A stretch of DNA of 64,000 nucleotides from Pseudoxanthomonas sp. CF125 (GTDB taxonomy: Bacteria; Pseudomonadota; Gammaproteobacteria; Xanthomonadales; Xanthomonadaceae): contig NZ_FNLD01000003.1 in assembly GCF_900104085.1 (NCBI RefSeq), forward strand, positions 679,001 to 743,000, written 5' to 3'. A program made the translations under genes and the position numbers. Under the pieces are notes generated by a model that worked only from the letters and a program-made list of their open reading frames with translations, was not told the DNA's origin and did no database searches. Within the stretch, counting starts at the first letter, position 1, and each line of letters opens with the position of its first letter. This document shows positions 49,019-59,500 of this stretch, piece after piece.

Positions 49019-50227
49019 TTAGCGCATCGCCGCCTGCTGCCGCGCGGCTTCTTCGCGCAAGAACTCGCGCTCGATCAGCGGCGCTAGTGCGGTGGTGAAG
49101 CGCTTTGCGTCCACAGCATCGAGGTGCGACCACTCCGGCAGCGTATAACCCTGCAGTTGCGGATAGTCCTCGAAGTGGACGCCGGGCACGCCCGTACGCT
49201 GCAGCAGCGCTTCCCAACTTTCCTTGCGTGGCGTCAGCCGCTGTTCCTGAGCCTGCCACGGCCCACTGCTGGGCGGGCGCACGAACACCACCTGCACGCC
49301 GCGCGCGCGCAGCTTGGCCACGGCGCCGGCAACGCGTCCGATGGTTTCCTCGCGCAGCTTCCGCCGTTTGGCTTCGGTATCCACCATCGGCTGCAACGGC
49401 AGGCCCAACTGCACTTGCCAGATGCGGCGCGTCAGCGCGTGGTACCCGGGATCGTCCGAAACTTTGTGCCACAGGTAAGTGTTGCGGTCGATTTCCTGCA
49501 CCGACAGCTTGCGCACCAGGATCCGCCTCGGCAGGCCCGGCCGATCCGGCCATGCTTGCCTGCGTACGACCACGGGCAAGGCGAAATCCGGGTCGTAGAA
49601 CGCGAACCAGGGCTCCAGGAAACGCTGCGACAACCAATGGCCGCTGCGCTGCGAAGGCGACTGCCCATGGTAATAAGGCACTACCGAAGCGCGCCGTCCG
49701 CTCTGGCCCAGGAACAGGCTGGTCGGCGTCGTGTCCACCACCAGGCGGCCGGTGAAATCCGGATCGTCGGCCAGATCCTCCAGTACGGGCAAAGGCGAGG
49801 TGCCTTCCAGCGACAGCTGGATCGGACGCTCTCCAGTGGCGCGTTCCCATTCCGGCAGTTGTACGTCGAACAGCATGCGCGAGCTGCCGATGAGCACGGT
49901 CTTGCCGCCTTCGCCGGTGTCGATGCGGCGGCGCTGGTCGGCCCATGCGCCGTCGCTGTTGCGATAACCGGGTGCGGCCCCGAATGCGCGCCAGTGCCAT
50001 TCCCATGCCGCCATCAGCAGCACGAACAACACCAGCGCGCCGAGCAGAATCCTGCCCCAAGGCTGCGACGGAATATCGCGTTCCGGCACCGGCTGCGCGA
50101 CGCCGGGCCGGTCCGAAGCGGTGAGCCGCACGAAGCCGGGCCGCTCGAAGCGCTCTTCGGCTGGAATGCCGCCGTCGCTGGCCATCGCGAAGCCGGCCCG
50201 CTCAGAATTGGAAATAGATGAAGGCAT
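49019..50227 (-). CDS. Membrane-anchored SGNH-hydrolase-like protein, partner of MBOAT
   Basis: A 402-residue protein with one membrane segment (about residues 60-78, WGRILLGALVLFVLLMAAW) and a periplasmic domain. The domain starts with VLIGSSRMLFDV (GxS(S) block) and ends with WSHLDAVDAKRF, which looks like the Asp-His region of SGNH enzymes, as in AlgX/AlgJ-like acetylation proteins. It overlaps the MBOAT gene by 26 bp; the ATG at 50227 has GGGAG 7 bp upstream. The pair probably O-acetylates a surface polysaccharide in the periplasm. The polysaccharide is unknown. Confidence 0.78.
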   Translation of the reverse strand: MPSSISNSERAGFAMASDGGIPAEERFERPGFVRLTASDRPGVAQPVPERDIPSQPWGRILLGALVLFVLLMAAWEWHWRAFGAAPGYRNSDGAWADQRRRIDTGEGGKTVLIGSSRMLFDVQLPEWERATGERPIQLSLEGTSPLPVLEDLADDPDFTGRLVVDTTPTSLFLGQSGRRASVVPYYHGQSPSQRSGHWLSQRFLEPWFAFYDPDFALPVVVRRQAWPDRPGLPRRILVRKLSVQEIDRNTYLWHKVSDDPGYHALTRRIWQVQLGLPLQPMVDTEAKRRKLREETIGRVAGAVAKLRARGVQVVFVRPPSSGPWQAQEQRLTPRKESWEALLQRTGVPGVHFEDYPQLQGYTLPEWSHLDAVDAKRFTTALAPLIEREFLREEAARQQAAMR

Positions 50228-51620
50228 TGCCCGCTCCCTGTGCGGCGACCACCGCGAACGCCATTACGCCCAATGCCGCCGACAACTGCACCGGGTGCCG
50301 CCGCGCCAACATCGCTTCCAGCGTGCGGCTGCGCATCAGCCAGTGGGCGATCACTATCCCGCCCACGATCAGCGCCACCATCGCCAGATGCGCGGTGGTC
50401 AGGATCGGTTTGGCCTCCGGGTTGCCGCCGAACATGCCTCGCAGGATCGTCCACGCCTGTCCGAAACCCTGGGCGCGGAAGAACACCCAGGTAATGTTGA
50501 TCAGCGCATAAGTCAGCAGACCCAGCCCGAACAACGCCAACGGCCCGGGCCGGTAGCCCTGGAAGCGCGCGCGCAGCACGCGTTCGGCCGCCAGGTACAG
50601 TCCATGCAAACCGCCCCAGACCACGAAAGTCCAACTGGCCCCATGCCACAGGCCGCCCAGCAGCATCGTGGCCATCAGCGCGAAATAGGTGCGCGCCTCG
50701 CCATGGCGGTTGCCGCCTAGCGGAATGTAGAGGTAGTCGCGCAGCCATGACGACAAAGTGATGTGCCATCGTCGCCAGAAGTCTGAAAAACCGACTGCCG
50801 CGTACGGAAAGCGGAAGTTGTCGGGCATCGCAAAGCCCAGGCACATCGCCGCGCCGATCGCGGTGGTGGAATAACCGGCGAAGTCGCAGAAGATCTGCCC
50901 GCTGAAAGCCAGCGTGCCCATCCACGCATCCAGCGTGCCGGGAATGCGGCCCGGCGCGTCGTAGACCGCCTCGGCCGCCGGTCCCAGGAAACCGTCGGCC
51001 AGCACGATTTTCTGGAACAGTCCCAACACCATCAACGCCAGTCCGAAACGCAACTGGTCGGCGGTTGCGCGGCGTTCGCGCGCGAACTGCGGCACCAGTT
51101 CGGTCGGGCGCATGATCGGCCCGGCGACCAGATGCGGGAAGAAAGTAACGAACAGCGCGTAGTCGAGGAAGTTGCTGGCCGGCTTGGCGCGGCGCAGATA
51201 CACGTCGAGCGTGTAGGACAGGGTGGCGAAGGTGTAGAAGGAGATGCCGACCGGCAGCACGATATCGAGTTTTGGCGGTTGGTAGGCCACACCCAGCGAG
51301 GCCATCAACACCTGGAAGTTCTCCATCAGAAAGCCGCCGTACTTGAAGTAGGCGAGCATGCCCAGGTTGACCACCACCGACAGCAGCATCCACGCGCGCC
51401 GCGCGTGCGGATTCTGCGCATCGACCAGTTTCTTCGCCGCCCACCAGTCGACCAGCGTCGATACCCAGAGCAGGATTACGAACGGCGGGTTCCAGGCCGC
51501 GTAGAACAGATAGCTGGCGACCAGCAGGTTGACCTTCTTGGTGGTCCAGCGGAAGGGCATTGCGTGGAGCGCAAGCACCAGCGCGAAAAACACGATGAAA
51601 GTAAGCGAGTTGAAGACCAC
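50202..51620 (-). CDS. MBOAT O-acyltransferase (AlgI-like)
   Basis: A 472-residue polytopic membrane protein of the MBOAT family, about 10-12 segments. Conserved blocks: LPVGISFYTFATLSYTLDVY (123-141), FVTFFPHLVAGPIMRP (157-172), FCDFAGYSTTAIGAA, DFWRRWHITLSSWLRDYLYIPLGGNRHG, and catalytic His326 in GGLWHGASW. It would move acyl groups across the membrane for polysaccharide modification. The GTG at 51620 gives the usual VFNSLTFIVFF start. It overlaps the SGNH gene. Confidence 0.95.
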   Translation of the reverse strand: MVFNSLTFIVFFALVLALHAMPFRWTTKKVNLLVASYLFYAAWNPPFVILLWVSTLVDWWAAKKLVDAQNPHARRAWMLLSVVVNLGMLAYFKYGGFLMENFQVLMASLGVAYQPPKLDIVLPVGISFYTFATLSYTLDVYLRRAKPASNFLDYALFVTFFPHLVAGPIMRPTELVPQFARERRATADQLRFGLALMVLGLFQKIVLADGFLGPAAEAVYDAPGRIPGTLDAWMGTLAFSGQIFCDFAGYSTTAIGAAMCLGFAMPDNFRFPYAAVGFSDFWRRWHITLSSWLRDYLYIPLGGNRHGEARTYFALMATMLLGGLWHGASWTFVVWGGLHGLYLAAERVLRARFQGYRPGPLALFGLGLLTYALINITWVFFRAQGFGQAWTILRGMFGGNPEAKPILTTAHLAMVALIVGGIVIAHWLMRSRTLEAMLARRHPVQLSAALGVMAFAVVAAQGAGNAFIYFQF

Positions 51621-51826
51621 GCGGGCGGACCTCGCCGGCGGGGGCCGGATATGACCTGCAACGCGGTTAGTGGCCGGCGACGGACAATACGGCGATGAAC
51701 GGTGGTGCGTTCTTCGTCATGCCGAAGGTCGGGTGGACGCCGGGGTGCTTCCCGGCTCGTTCCTGCGCACGAACATACCCGGAATGTGGTCGTATCTCCT
51801 TCAAGGCGAGGCCCGCATGTCTCCGT

Positions 51827-52594
51827 TCAAGGGCTCGGCAATGCGGACTCGATCGACGCGCCGCCGGTGCTCGCCCCGTGCTTTTGCCGCAGCCACATGC
51901 CGAATGCGGACAGGCTGATGACGGCGGTCATCACCAGTTCGCCGCCGTCTTCGACCAGGGTCGACAAGGTCTGCGACACATTCCTTCCCAGCATCCCGTG
52001 CACTGCATCCACGCCGACACCGAAGAAAATCAGGATCGCGAAGTAGGCCGTGAAGACCAGATAGGCAAGCCAGTCGTCCTCCCCTCGAATCAGGCGCGTG
52101 CCAGCAAGCCAGAACACGGCCGACAACAATCCCGTCGTGGAAAATCCGATCAGATCGCCGACGACCGGCGATAGACCCAATCCGGCATTGAACATATGCC
52201 CGATCGCTTCATGCAGTTCGAACGCATCGTCCAGAAACGTCACAAACAGGATAGCCGCGAATGCATACCACTGCTTCTTGCCATACACCCGGGCGAGCAT
52301 GGCAAACAGCGCACAGGCCATCAGTTCCAGGCCGTAGCCGAAGATTTCGGGATAGCCTCTATCGACGAAGGAAAACTGAAGGCGGTCATAGAAGAAGCTG
52401 CCTGTCAGACGATGCCTCTCCACATACGCATACCTTATGAAGCAGGCAATCAGGATCGAAATCGTACCGGTCACGGCTGCAACGGAGCATCGATGCGCTC
52501 GATCCGGCAGAATCAAAAAATCCCGCGCGAGCCGCAGGCCGCGAGGGACAAGGTATGCGATGGAATGGGATTGGTAGCCGGTGGCGACGTGCAT
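51827..52594 (-). CDS. Membrane protein of unknown function
   Basis: A 255-residue protein with about six hydrophobic segments (e.g. residues 38-55, 88-105, 111-123, 140-165, 180-200, 220-235). The sequence includes LDDAFELHEAIGHMFNAGLG, with several acidic and His residues close to a membrane edge, which could bind a metal. No family is recognised. Codon use is slightly more AT-rich than around it. It stands alone between the MBOAT gene and a divergent M61 gene. Confidence 0.65.
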   Translation of the reverse strand: MHVATGYQSHSIAYLVPRGLRLARDFLILPDRAHRCSVAAVTGTISILIACFIRYAYVERHRLTGSFFYDRLQFSFVDRGYPEIFGYGLELMACALFAMLARVYGKKQWYAFAAILFVTFLDDAFELHEAIGHMFNAGLGLSPVVGDLIGFSTTGLLSAVFWLAGTRLIRGEDDWLAYLVFTAYFAILIFFGVGVDAVHGMLGRNVSQTLSTLVEDGGELVMTAVISLSAFGMWLRQKHGASTGGASIESALPSP

Positions 52595-53089
52595 ATGACC
52601 CTCCTAGCGGATGACTTGCTGCCGTCCGCGAACTCGGCGGAGGGTCTGTCATAAAGGCGTCATATACTGCTTGCCTAATCAGGAGTTTTGCAATTTTTTT
52701 GCAGCGTATTCAGCAAGAAAAACGCTATGAATTCATGTCCCCTCTAGTCGCCATTAATCTAGGTGATAACTGCGTGACGTTTATGCCGCCGAGCAACAGA
52801 ACGGAAGTTATCTCGGAGGTATTCGGAGGCTGGAGAAGAAAAAGAGGAAAGTCGAAACACTGCGTCGGCAGAGCGACGTCTCCAGCGCACCGAAAGGTTG
52901 TCCAATGCGGTTGGCTTTCTATACACAAACTCGGAAATCCCAACACGCATAGCGCGAAGCCCGCGGTCATCCCGTGTGCTTCAGGAACCTAGCCGACGAT
53001 TCCGCCCGCCAGGCCGATTCCGCCCGCAAGCTTGTCGTTCCTCGCCCGACATGCCCAGAATGCCGCTTTCCCACGGAACTGGAACTCGC
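52595..53089. other. Divergent intergenic region, AT-richer
   Basis: A 495-bp stretch between divergent genes. The part from 52640 to 52830 is AT-rich and includes GCAATTTTTTTGC at about 52688. It should contain the promoters of both neighbours, but I could not place a -35/-10 pair with confidence. A 97-codon plus-strand frame (52699-52992) shows no coding character. Confidence 0.4.
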
Positions 53090-54991
53090 ATGGCGCGGCT
53101 CGTGATCCTGTTGTCCTGCTTGCTGGGGCTGTCGTTTTCCGTGCGGGCACAGGCGCCGGCCGCCGCGGCCGCGGCTTCCGACCACGATTATCCTGGAGTG
53201 ATATCGCTCGCGGTCGATGCCACCGACGTGTCGCGCCGCATCTACCGGGTGCGCGAACGCATCCCGGTACAACCGGGTCCATTGAAGCTCTGGTATCCGC
53301 AGTGGATACCCGGCAACCATGCGGCCACCGGCCCGATCAACCAGTTCGCGGGCCTGTCGATATCCGGCAACGGACAGCGCATCGAATGGCGGCGAGATCC
53401 GCTGGACGTTTACGCGTTCCATCTGCAAGTGCCCGCGGGCGTCACTACGCTCGATGTCGAATTCCAATCGCTTTCGCCCACTGCCGACGACCAGGGACGG
53501 GTGGCGATGACCACCGAGCTGATGTCGGTGCAATGGTCGCGCCTGCTTCTGTATCCGGCCGGCTACGACGCGCGCCGCATCCGCTTCGAACCCAGTCTGC
53601 GCTTGCCGGAAGGCTGGCAATTCGGCAGCGCGCTTGAAACGGCCGTGGCCGATGGCGGGGTGAGCCGCTTTCAGACGGTCGCTCTTGTCGATCTGGTCGA
53701 TTCCCCCGTCTACGCGGGCCGCTACTTCAAACGGTTCGACCTGGATCCCGGCGCGAAAATACCGGTGCGCCTCAACGTGATCGCCGACGCGCCGGAGCTG
53801 CTCGAGGTCAAGCCGGAAATCCTCGCCGCGCACCGTGCGCTGGTGAAGCAGGCCGATCGCGTGTTTGGCGCGCGTCCGTTCGCGCATTACGATTTCCTGC
53901 TGGCGCTGTCGGACCAGTTCAGCGGCATCGGCCTGGAACATCATCAGTCGAGCGAGAACGGCACCTTTCCGGGTTATCTGACAGGCGAGGCGCCCTTCAC
54001 CGACAACTATCTGCTGCCGCACGAATACACGCACAGCTGGAACGGCAAGTTCATGCGTCCGGCGCTGCTGTGGACACCGCACTACAACACGCCGATGCAG
54101 AACGATCTGCTATGGGTCTACGAAGGCCAGACCGAGTTCTGGGCCTGGGTGCTGGCCGCGCGGGCCGGGTTGTACACGCCGCAGCAGGCGCAGGAAGTGC
54201 TGGCCGCCAATGCGGCCCTGTTCGACCATCGCGCCGGCCGCGGATGGCGCAACCTGCAGGACACCGTCTATCAGGGCATCGTCGATTTCAACGATGCGCC
54301 GCAGGCATGGGAGAGCTGGCAGCGCGGCTACGATTTCTACGACGAAGGCACGCTGGTGTGGCTGGATGTCGATACCAAGCTGCGGGAACTGTCGGGCGGA
54401 AAACGCTCGCTGGACGATTTCGCGCGCGGGTTCTTCGGCGGCAGTACGGGCAAGGTAGAAGCGCGGACTTATGTGGTCGACGACGTGATCGGAGCACTGC
54501 GGACAGTGCAGCCTCATGATTGGGCCGCATTCCTGCGCCAGCGCGTGGACAGCCATGGTCCGGGCGCGCCGACGGAGGGTTTGGCACGTGCAGGCTGGAA
54601 GCTGGTCTACGACGAACAACCCAATGCCGCCATCGCAGAGGCCGAAGGCGACCAGGAGTTCGACGATTTCAGCTATTCGCTGGGATTGAAAATCGCCAGC
54701 GCCGATGGAAAGGTCGAAGCAGTGCTGTGGAACAGCCCCGCCTATCTTGCCGGACTGGCAAAAGACATGGTGGTCGTGGCGGTGTCGGGCATGGCCTACG
54801 ATGCCGACCGCCTGAAGCGGGCGATCACCGCCGCCAAAACAACGGAACCTGCAATCGAACTGCTGGTGAGGCAGGGAGATGCCTATCGCACCTTGCGAGT
54901 GGAGTATCGCCAAGGGCTGCGGTATCCGCATCTGCAGCGCATCGCTGGAACGCCGGATCGCCTGACCCAACTGCTCGCGCCGAAAAAGTGA
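53090..54991 (+). CDS. Exported M61-family peptidase with PDZ domain
   Basis: A 633-residue secreted aminopeptidase-like protein. Signal peptide ~24 residues (cleavage near VRAQA). The zinc motif is HEYTH (His311, Glu312, His315) in LLPHEYTHSWNGKF, and the third ligand is Glu345 in VYEGQTEFWA. A PDZ domain is at the end (about residues 510-610, FSYSLGLKIASADGKVEAVLWNSPAYLAGL...). This is the glycyl aminopeptidase (M61) layout. The ATG at 53090 directly precedes the signal peptide; upstream frames look non-coding. It is followed by the lytic transglycosylase gene. Confidence 0.93.
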   Translation: MARLVILLSCLLGLSFSVRAQAPAAAAAASDHDYPGVISLAVDATDVSRRIYRVRERIPVQPGPLKLWYPQWIPGNHAATGPINQFAGLSISGNGQRIEWRRDPLDVYAFHLQVPAGVTTLDVEFQSLSPTADDQGRVAMTTELMSVQWSRLLLYPAGYDARRIRFEPSLRLPEGWQFGSALETAVADGGVSRFQTVALVDLVDSPVYAGRYFKRFDLDPGAKIPVRLNVIADAPELLEVKPEILAAHRALVKQADRVFGARPFAHYDFLLALSDQFSGIGLEHHQSSENGTFPGYLTGEAPFTDNYLLPHEYTHSWNGKFMRPALLWTPHYNTPMQNDLLWVYEGQTEFWAWVLAARAGLYTPQQAQEVLAANAALFDHRAGRGWRNLQDTVYQGIVDFNDAPQAWESWQRGYDFYDEGTLVWLDVDTKLRELSGGKRSLDDFARGFFGGSTGKVEARTYVVDDVIGALRTVQPHDWAAFLRQRVDSHGPGAPTEGLARAGWKLVYDEQPNAAIAEAEGDQEFDDFSYSLGLKIASADGKVEAVLWNSPAYLAGLAKDMVVVAVSGMAYDADRLKRAITAAKTTEPAIELLVRQGDAYRTLRVEYRQGLRYPHLQRIAGTPDRLTQLLAPKK

Positions 54992-55158
54992 TGGTTGCAG
55001 ATGCGGTCGTTCGTTAGTGCATGGGATCCCAAAGGAATCGTATGCGCGAATGCGCAAACCCCGTCGCAACGGGTTCCCTCGTCATCCAGAGTTGCGGAAG
55101 CATGCGCGATACTCCGGCCAACAAGGACTAGGTCCGCCGAAAACGAGAGGGGATGGCC

Positions 55159-56415
55159 ATGAAAACGCTTCTGTGCACTTCGTTGGCGCTAGCGCTATGG
55201 TCGAACGCAGCGCGCGCCGACGAGCTCGTCTTCAACGATTGTCTGGCGGGGCTGCGCACAAAGGCCGAAGCAGTGGGCGTGGAAGGAACCGCCTTCGACG
55301 CCAACACCCGCGATCTGGTTCCGGACATGGGCGTGCTGGAGTTGCTGGATGCCCAGCCGGAGTTCACCACGCCGATCTGGGATTATCTGGCCGCGCTGGT
55401 CGATGATCAGCGCATCAGCGATGGCCAGGCCATGTTGCAGGCCAATGCCGCGACCCTGGCGCGGGTTTCGCAGGAGTACGGCGTGGATTCGCAGACCGTG
55501 GTGGCGGTATGGGGCGTTGAAAGCGACTACGGCAAGACCTTCGGCAAGCGGCCGTTGCTGGTTTCGCTGGCTACGCTGTCCTGCTTCGGCCGCCGTCAGG
55601 AGTTCTTTCGCGGTGAATTCTTCGCCACGCTCAAGCTGCTGCAAGCCGGCGATCTGAAGTCCGAAGGTTTGACGGGTTCGTGGGCCGGCGCCTTCGGCCA
55701 CACCCAGTTCATGCCCACCACCTACCAGCGCGTCGCCGTCGATGGCGACGGCGACGGGCGTCGCGATCTGGTCGCCAGCATTCCGGATGCGCTGGCTTCG
55801 ACCGCCAACTATCTCAAGCAGGCCGGCTGGCGCACGGGCGAGCCATGGGGATACGAAGTGAAACTGCCTGCGGGTTTCGACGCCGCACTCGCAGGCAGGA
55901 AGAACAAGCGGCCCCTGTCCGACTGGATCGTGCGCGGCGTCACCCGCATCGACGGTACGCCGCTGCTGGCGGCCGATACCCAGGCGGCCGTGCTGCTGCC
56001 CGCGGGCGCGACCGGCCCCGCCTTCCTGGTGTTCCGCAATTTCGATGCGATCTATTCGTACAACGCGGCGGAGAGTTATGCCCTGGCCATCGCCACCTTG
56101 TCCGACCGCCTGCGCGGAGGCGGCGCGCTGGTCACGCCGTGGCCGACCGACGATCCGGGACTGGGCCGCGGCGAACGCAAGCAACTGCAGCAACTGCTGC
56201 TGGCGCGCGGGCATGCCATCGGCGAAGCGGACGGCATGATCGGTACGCTCACCCGTCGCGCGATCGTGGCCGAACAACAGCGGCTGGGACTGCAGCCGCA
56301 GGATGGGCGTGCGGGGAAGAAGATTCTCGATGCGTTGCGGGCCGAGGCGCCGCTGCCGGTCACGCCGCCGGCGACGGTGCCGCAGTCGCCGCCCGAATCC
56401 AAGCCAACAGATTGA
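55159..56415 (+). CDS. Lytic murein transglycosylase (MltB type)
   Basis: A 418-residue exported enzyme that cleaves the MurNAc-GlcNAc bond of peptidoglycan with 1,6-anhydro product formation. Signal peptide residues 1-20. The catalytic Glu121 lies in VVAVWGVESDYG. Other blocks are SWAGAFGHTQFMPTTYQR and VDGDGDGRRDL. A C-terminal peptidoglycan-binding 1 domain follows (RKQLQQLLLARGHAIGEADGMIGTLTRRAIVAEQQ), then a Pro-rich tail. The second ATG (55159) is preferred: GAGAGGGG lies 6 bp before it, while the first ATG (55153) abuts the SD. Confidence 0.93.
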   Translation: MKTLLCTSLALALWSNAARADELVFNDCLAGLRTKAEAVGVEGTAFDANTRDLVPDMGVLELLDAQPEFTTPIWDYLAALVDDQRISDGQAMLQANAATLARVSQEYGVDSQTVVAVWGVESDYGKTFGKRPLLVSLATLSCFGRRQEFFRGEFFATLKLLQAGDLKSEGLTGSWAGAFGHTQFMPTTYQRVAVDGDGDGRRDLVASIPDALASTANYLKQAGWRTGEPWGYEVKLPAGFDAALAGRKNKRPLSDWIVRGVTRIDGTPLLAADTQAAVLLPAGATGPAFLVFRNFDAIYSYNAAESYALAIATLSDRLRGGGALVTPWPTDDPGLGRGERKQLQQLLLARGHAIGEADGMIGTLTRRAIVAEQQRLGLQPQDGRAGKKILDALRAEAPLPVTPPATVPQSPPESKPTD

Positions 56416-56449
56416 GCAAAGCCTCTCCGGACGCCCGACCTGGAAGACT

Positions 56450-56528
56450 GTGGGAGCGGCGTCCCGCCGCGAGTTCCTGAGCGATTTCGAGCGTAGGCCA
56501 AGAGCTCGCGGCGGGACGCCGCTCCCAC
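56450..56528. repeat. Paired-hairpin repeat, family B
   Basis: GTGGGAGCGGCGTCCCGCCG and its inverse, 79 bp in total, between the convergent transglycosylase and IorAB genes. Nearly identical to 48866-48944. Confidence 0.92.
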
Positions 56529-56549
56529 CTGTCGCAGGTGGACCGCGTT

Positions 56550-59500
56550 CTACGCCGCCTGCACGATCGGGATCTCCCGCGGATTGTTCCACTTGTCCAG
56601 CAGCGCCGCTTCCTTTGCTTTGGCCTTGTGCAAATGCGCTTCCTTGACATGGCCGTAGCCGCGGATGTGCTCGGGAATGCTGGCGATTTCGGCGGCCAGC
56701 GGCAGATTGCCCGCGTTGAGCGAAGCCAGCAGTGCGCCGATCGTCTTTTCATAGTCGCCGATCAATTTACGCTCGCCCTTGCGCTCTTCGGTGTAGCCGA
56801 AGATGTCGAACATACCGCCACGCAGGAACCTGAACTTCGCCATCAGCTTGAACGCGCTGAACACCCACGGACCGAATTCCTGCTTGATCAGCCGGCCCTG
56901 CGCATCTTTCTTGGCCAGCAGCGGCGGCGCCAGGTGGAAGTGCAGCTTGTAGTCGCCGTCGAACTGCTGCTCCAGCTTGCGCTTGAAATCGCCGCTGGTG
57001 TACAGCCGCGCCACTTCGTATTCGTCCTTGTAGGCCATCAGCTTGAAGAAATAGCGCGCCACCGCCTCGCTCAGTGCGGTGGAACCCGGCGCACGCACGT
57101 GTTCGGCGTCGCGCGCCTTGTCGACAAGGGCGCTGTAACGCTGCGCATAGGCCGCGTTCTGGTACTCGGTGAGGAAGGCGACGCGGCGCTGTATCAGTTC
57201 GTCCAGCGAACGCGACAGGCGCAAGTCGTCCAGCGGCAGGAAAGCGAGGTTGCTGTCGCCGCTGTTGGCGTCCTGAAGGCCGCGCACTTCATGCTCGTTG
57301 TCGGGCGTGCGCGGCGCGCTTGGACTCGCCCACTCGCTGGTCTCCCACTCGCCCGGAGGCAGGATCTGCAGGTTGCGGTGCGGTGTGCGCTCGGATTCGG
57401 TCTGCGTGTTGTGGATCACACCCGCTGCTTCGGCGACAGCGACGGGATTCACGACCGCAAGCCGGCCCCAGGCGAACGCCTGGCGGTTCATTTCGATGGC
57501 GGCGCCATTCAACTCGACCGCACGCATGATCGCTTCGAACGAAATCGGCACCAATCCCTGCTGCCACGCATAGCCCAGCATGAACAGATTGGCGGCGATT
57601 GCGTCGCCGAGCAGGGCCGTCGCAAGCACCGTGGCGTCGACCTGCAACGGCGCGCGCCCACCGAGTGCCTGGGTCACTGCCGAAACGATGCCGGCGGCCG
57701 GGAATTCCATGTCGGGACGCGTAGTGAACGTGCCGGGCATCGCCTGGTAGGTATTGAGCACCACCTGCGAACGTTCGCCACGCACTTTCGACAGCACCCA
57801 GTAATCGTTGACCACCACCATGTCGCAACCCAGCACCACGTCGGCTTCGCCGGCGGCGATGCGCACGGCGTGGATGTGTTCGGGCGTGCGCGCGATGCGG
57901 ATGTGGGTGGTGACCGCGCCACCTTTCTGCGCCAGGCCGGTCTGGTCCAGCACGCTGGCGCCCTTGCCTTCCAGGTGCCCGGCCATGCCCAGCAGCGCGC
58001 CGATGGTGACCACGCCGGTACCGCCGACGCCGGTGATGAGGATGTTCCAGGGCTGCTGGAAATCGGCCTTGAATACCGGCGCCGGCAGGCTGGCCAGCAA
58101 CTCGGTGGGATCTTTTTTCTTGCCCTTGCGCGGGCCGCCGCCGTGCACGGTGACGAAGCTGGGGCAGAAGCCGTTGACGCAGCTGTAGTCCTTGTTGCAG
58201 TTGGACTGGTCGATCTCGCGCTTGCGGCCGAACTCGGTTTCCTTCGGCAGCACCGACACGCAGAAGCTTTTCACGCCGCAGTCGCCGCAGCCTTCGCACA
58301 CCAGCGTGTTGACCATCACCCGCTTCTGCGGATCGGCCAGCTTGCCGCGCTTGCGGCGGCGGCGCTTTTCGGTGGCGCAGACTTGGTCGTAGATCAGGAT
58401 GGACACGCCCTTCACTTCGCGCAGCTGCTTTTGCACTTCGTCCAGGCGCTTGCGGTCGAAGAACTCCACGCCGGACGGGAAGATCTCCGGCTTGTTCCAC
58501 TTGCCGATTTCATCGCTGACCACCACGATCGTCTGCACGCCCTCAGCGCGCATCATGTGCGCGATCTGCGGCACGCTGAGGGTGCCGTCCACCGGCTGGC
58601 CGCCGGTCATCGCCACCGCGTCGTTGTAGAGGATCTTGTAGGTGATGTTGACGCCGGTGGCCACCGACTGGCGCACCGCCAGCGAACCGGAATGGAAGAA
58701 GGTGCCGTCGCCCAGGTTCTGGAACACGTGCTCGGTTTCGGTGAACGGCGCCTGGCCCGACCAGGTGACGCCTTCGCCGCCCATGTGGGTGAAGGTGTCG
58801 GTGTCGCGGTCCATCCACGTCACCATATAGTGGCAGCCGATGCCGCCCAGCGCGCGCGAACCCTCCGGCACCACCGTGGAGGTGTTGTGCGGGCAGCCGC
58901 TGCAGTAATGCGGCACGCGCGGGAAGTTGGCGCGCGGCAGCGCCATTTCCGCTTCTTTTTCTTCCATCCAGCGCAAACGCTGCTCGATGGATTCGGTCGT
59001 GAAGAAGCGCTGGATGCGGCGGCCGATCACACCTGCGATGGTGGCAGGCGTCAGCTCGCCGGTGGATGGCAGGATCCATTCGCCGGCTTCATCGTACTTG
59101 CCGACGATGGAAGGACGCGGACCCGCGCTGGCCGGCCAGTTGTAGAACTGTTCCTTCATCTGCCGCTCGATGAAGGCGCGCTTCTCTTCGACGACGACGA
59201 TGTCTTCCAAACCGTGGGCGAAGTTGGCGATGCCCACCGGCTCCAGCGGCCAGGTCATGCCGACCTTGTACACGCGGATGCCGATGTCGGCGCAGGCGGC
59301 TTCGTCCAGGCCCAGGTATTCCAGGGCCTGCAACACGTCCAGGTAGCTCTTGCCGGTGGTGACGATGCCCAGCCGCGCGCGCGGCGAGTCCAGCACGATG
59401 CGGTCCACGCCGTTGGCGCGGGCGAAGGCCTGCGCGGCCTTGACCGCATAACGGTGCAGGCGCATTTCCTGGTCCAGCGGCGGGTCGGGCCAACGGATGT

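Noticed and set aside
52699-52992. A 97-codon frame upstream of the M61 gene
   Set aside because: No ribosome-binding site, domain or codon bias supports it.
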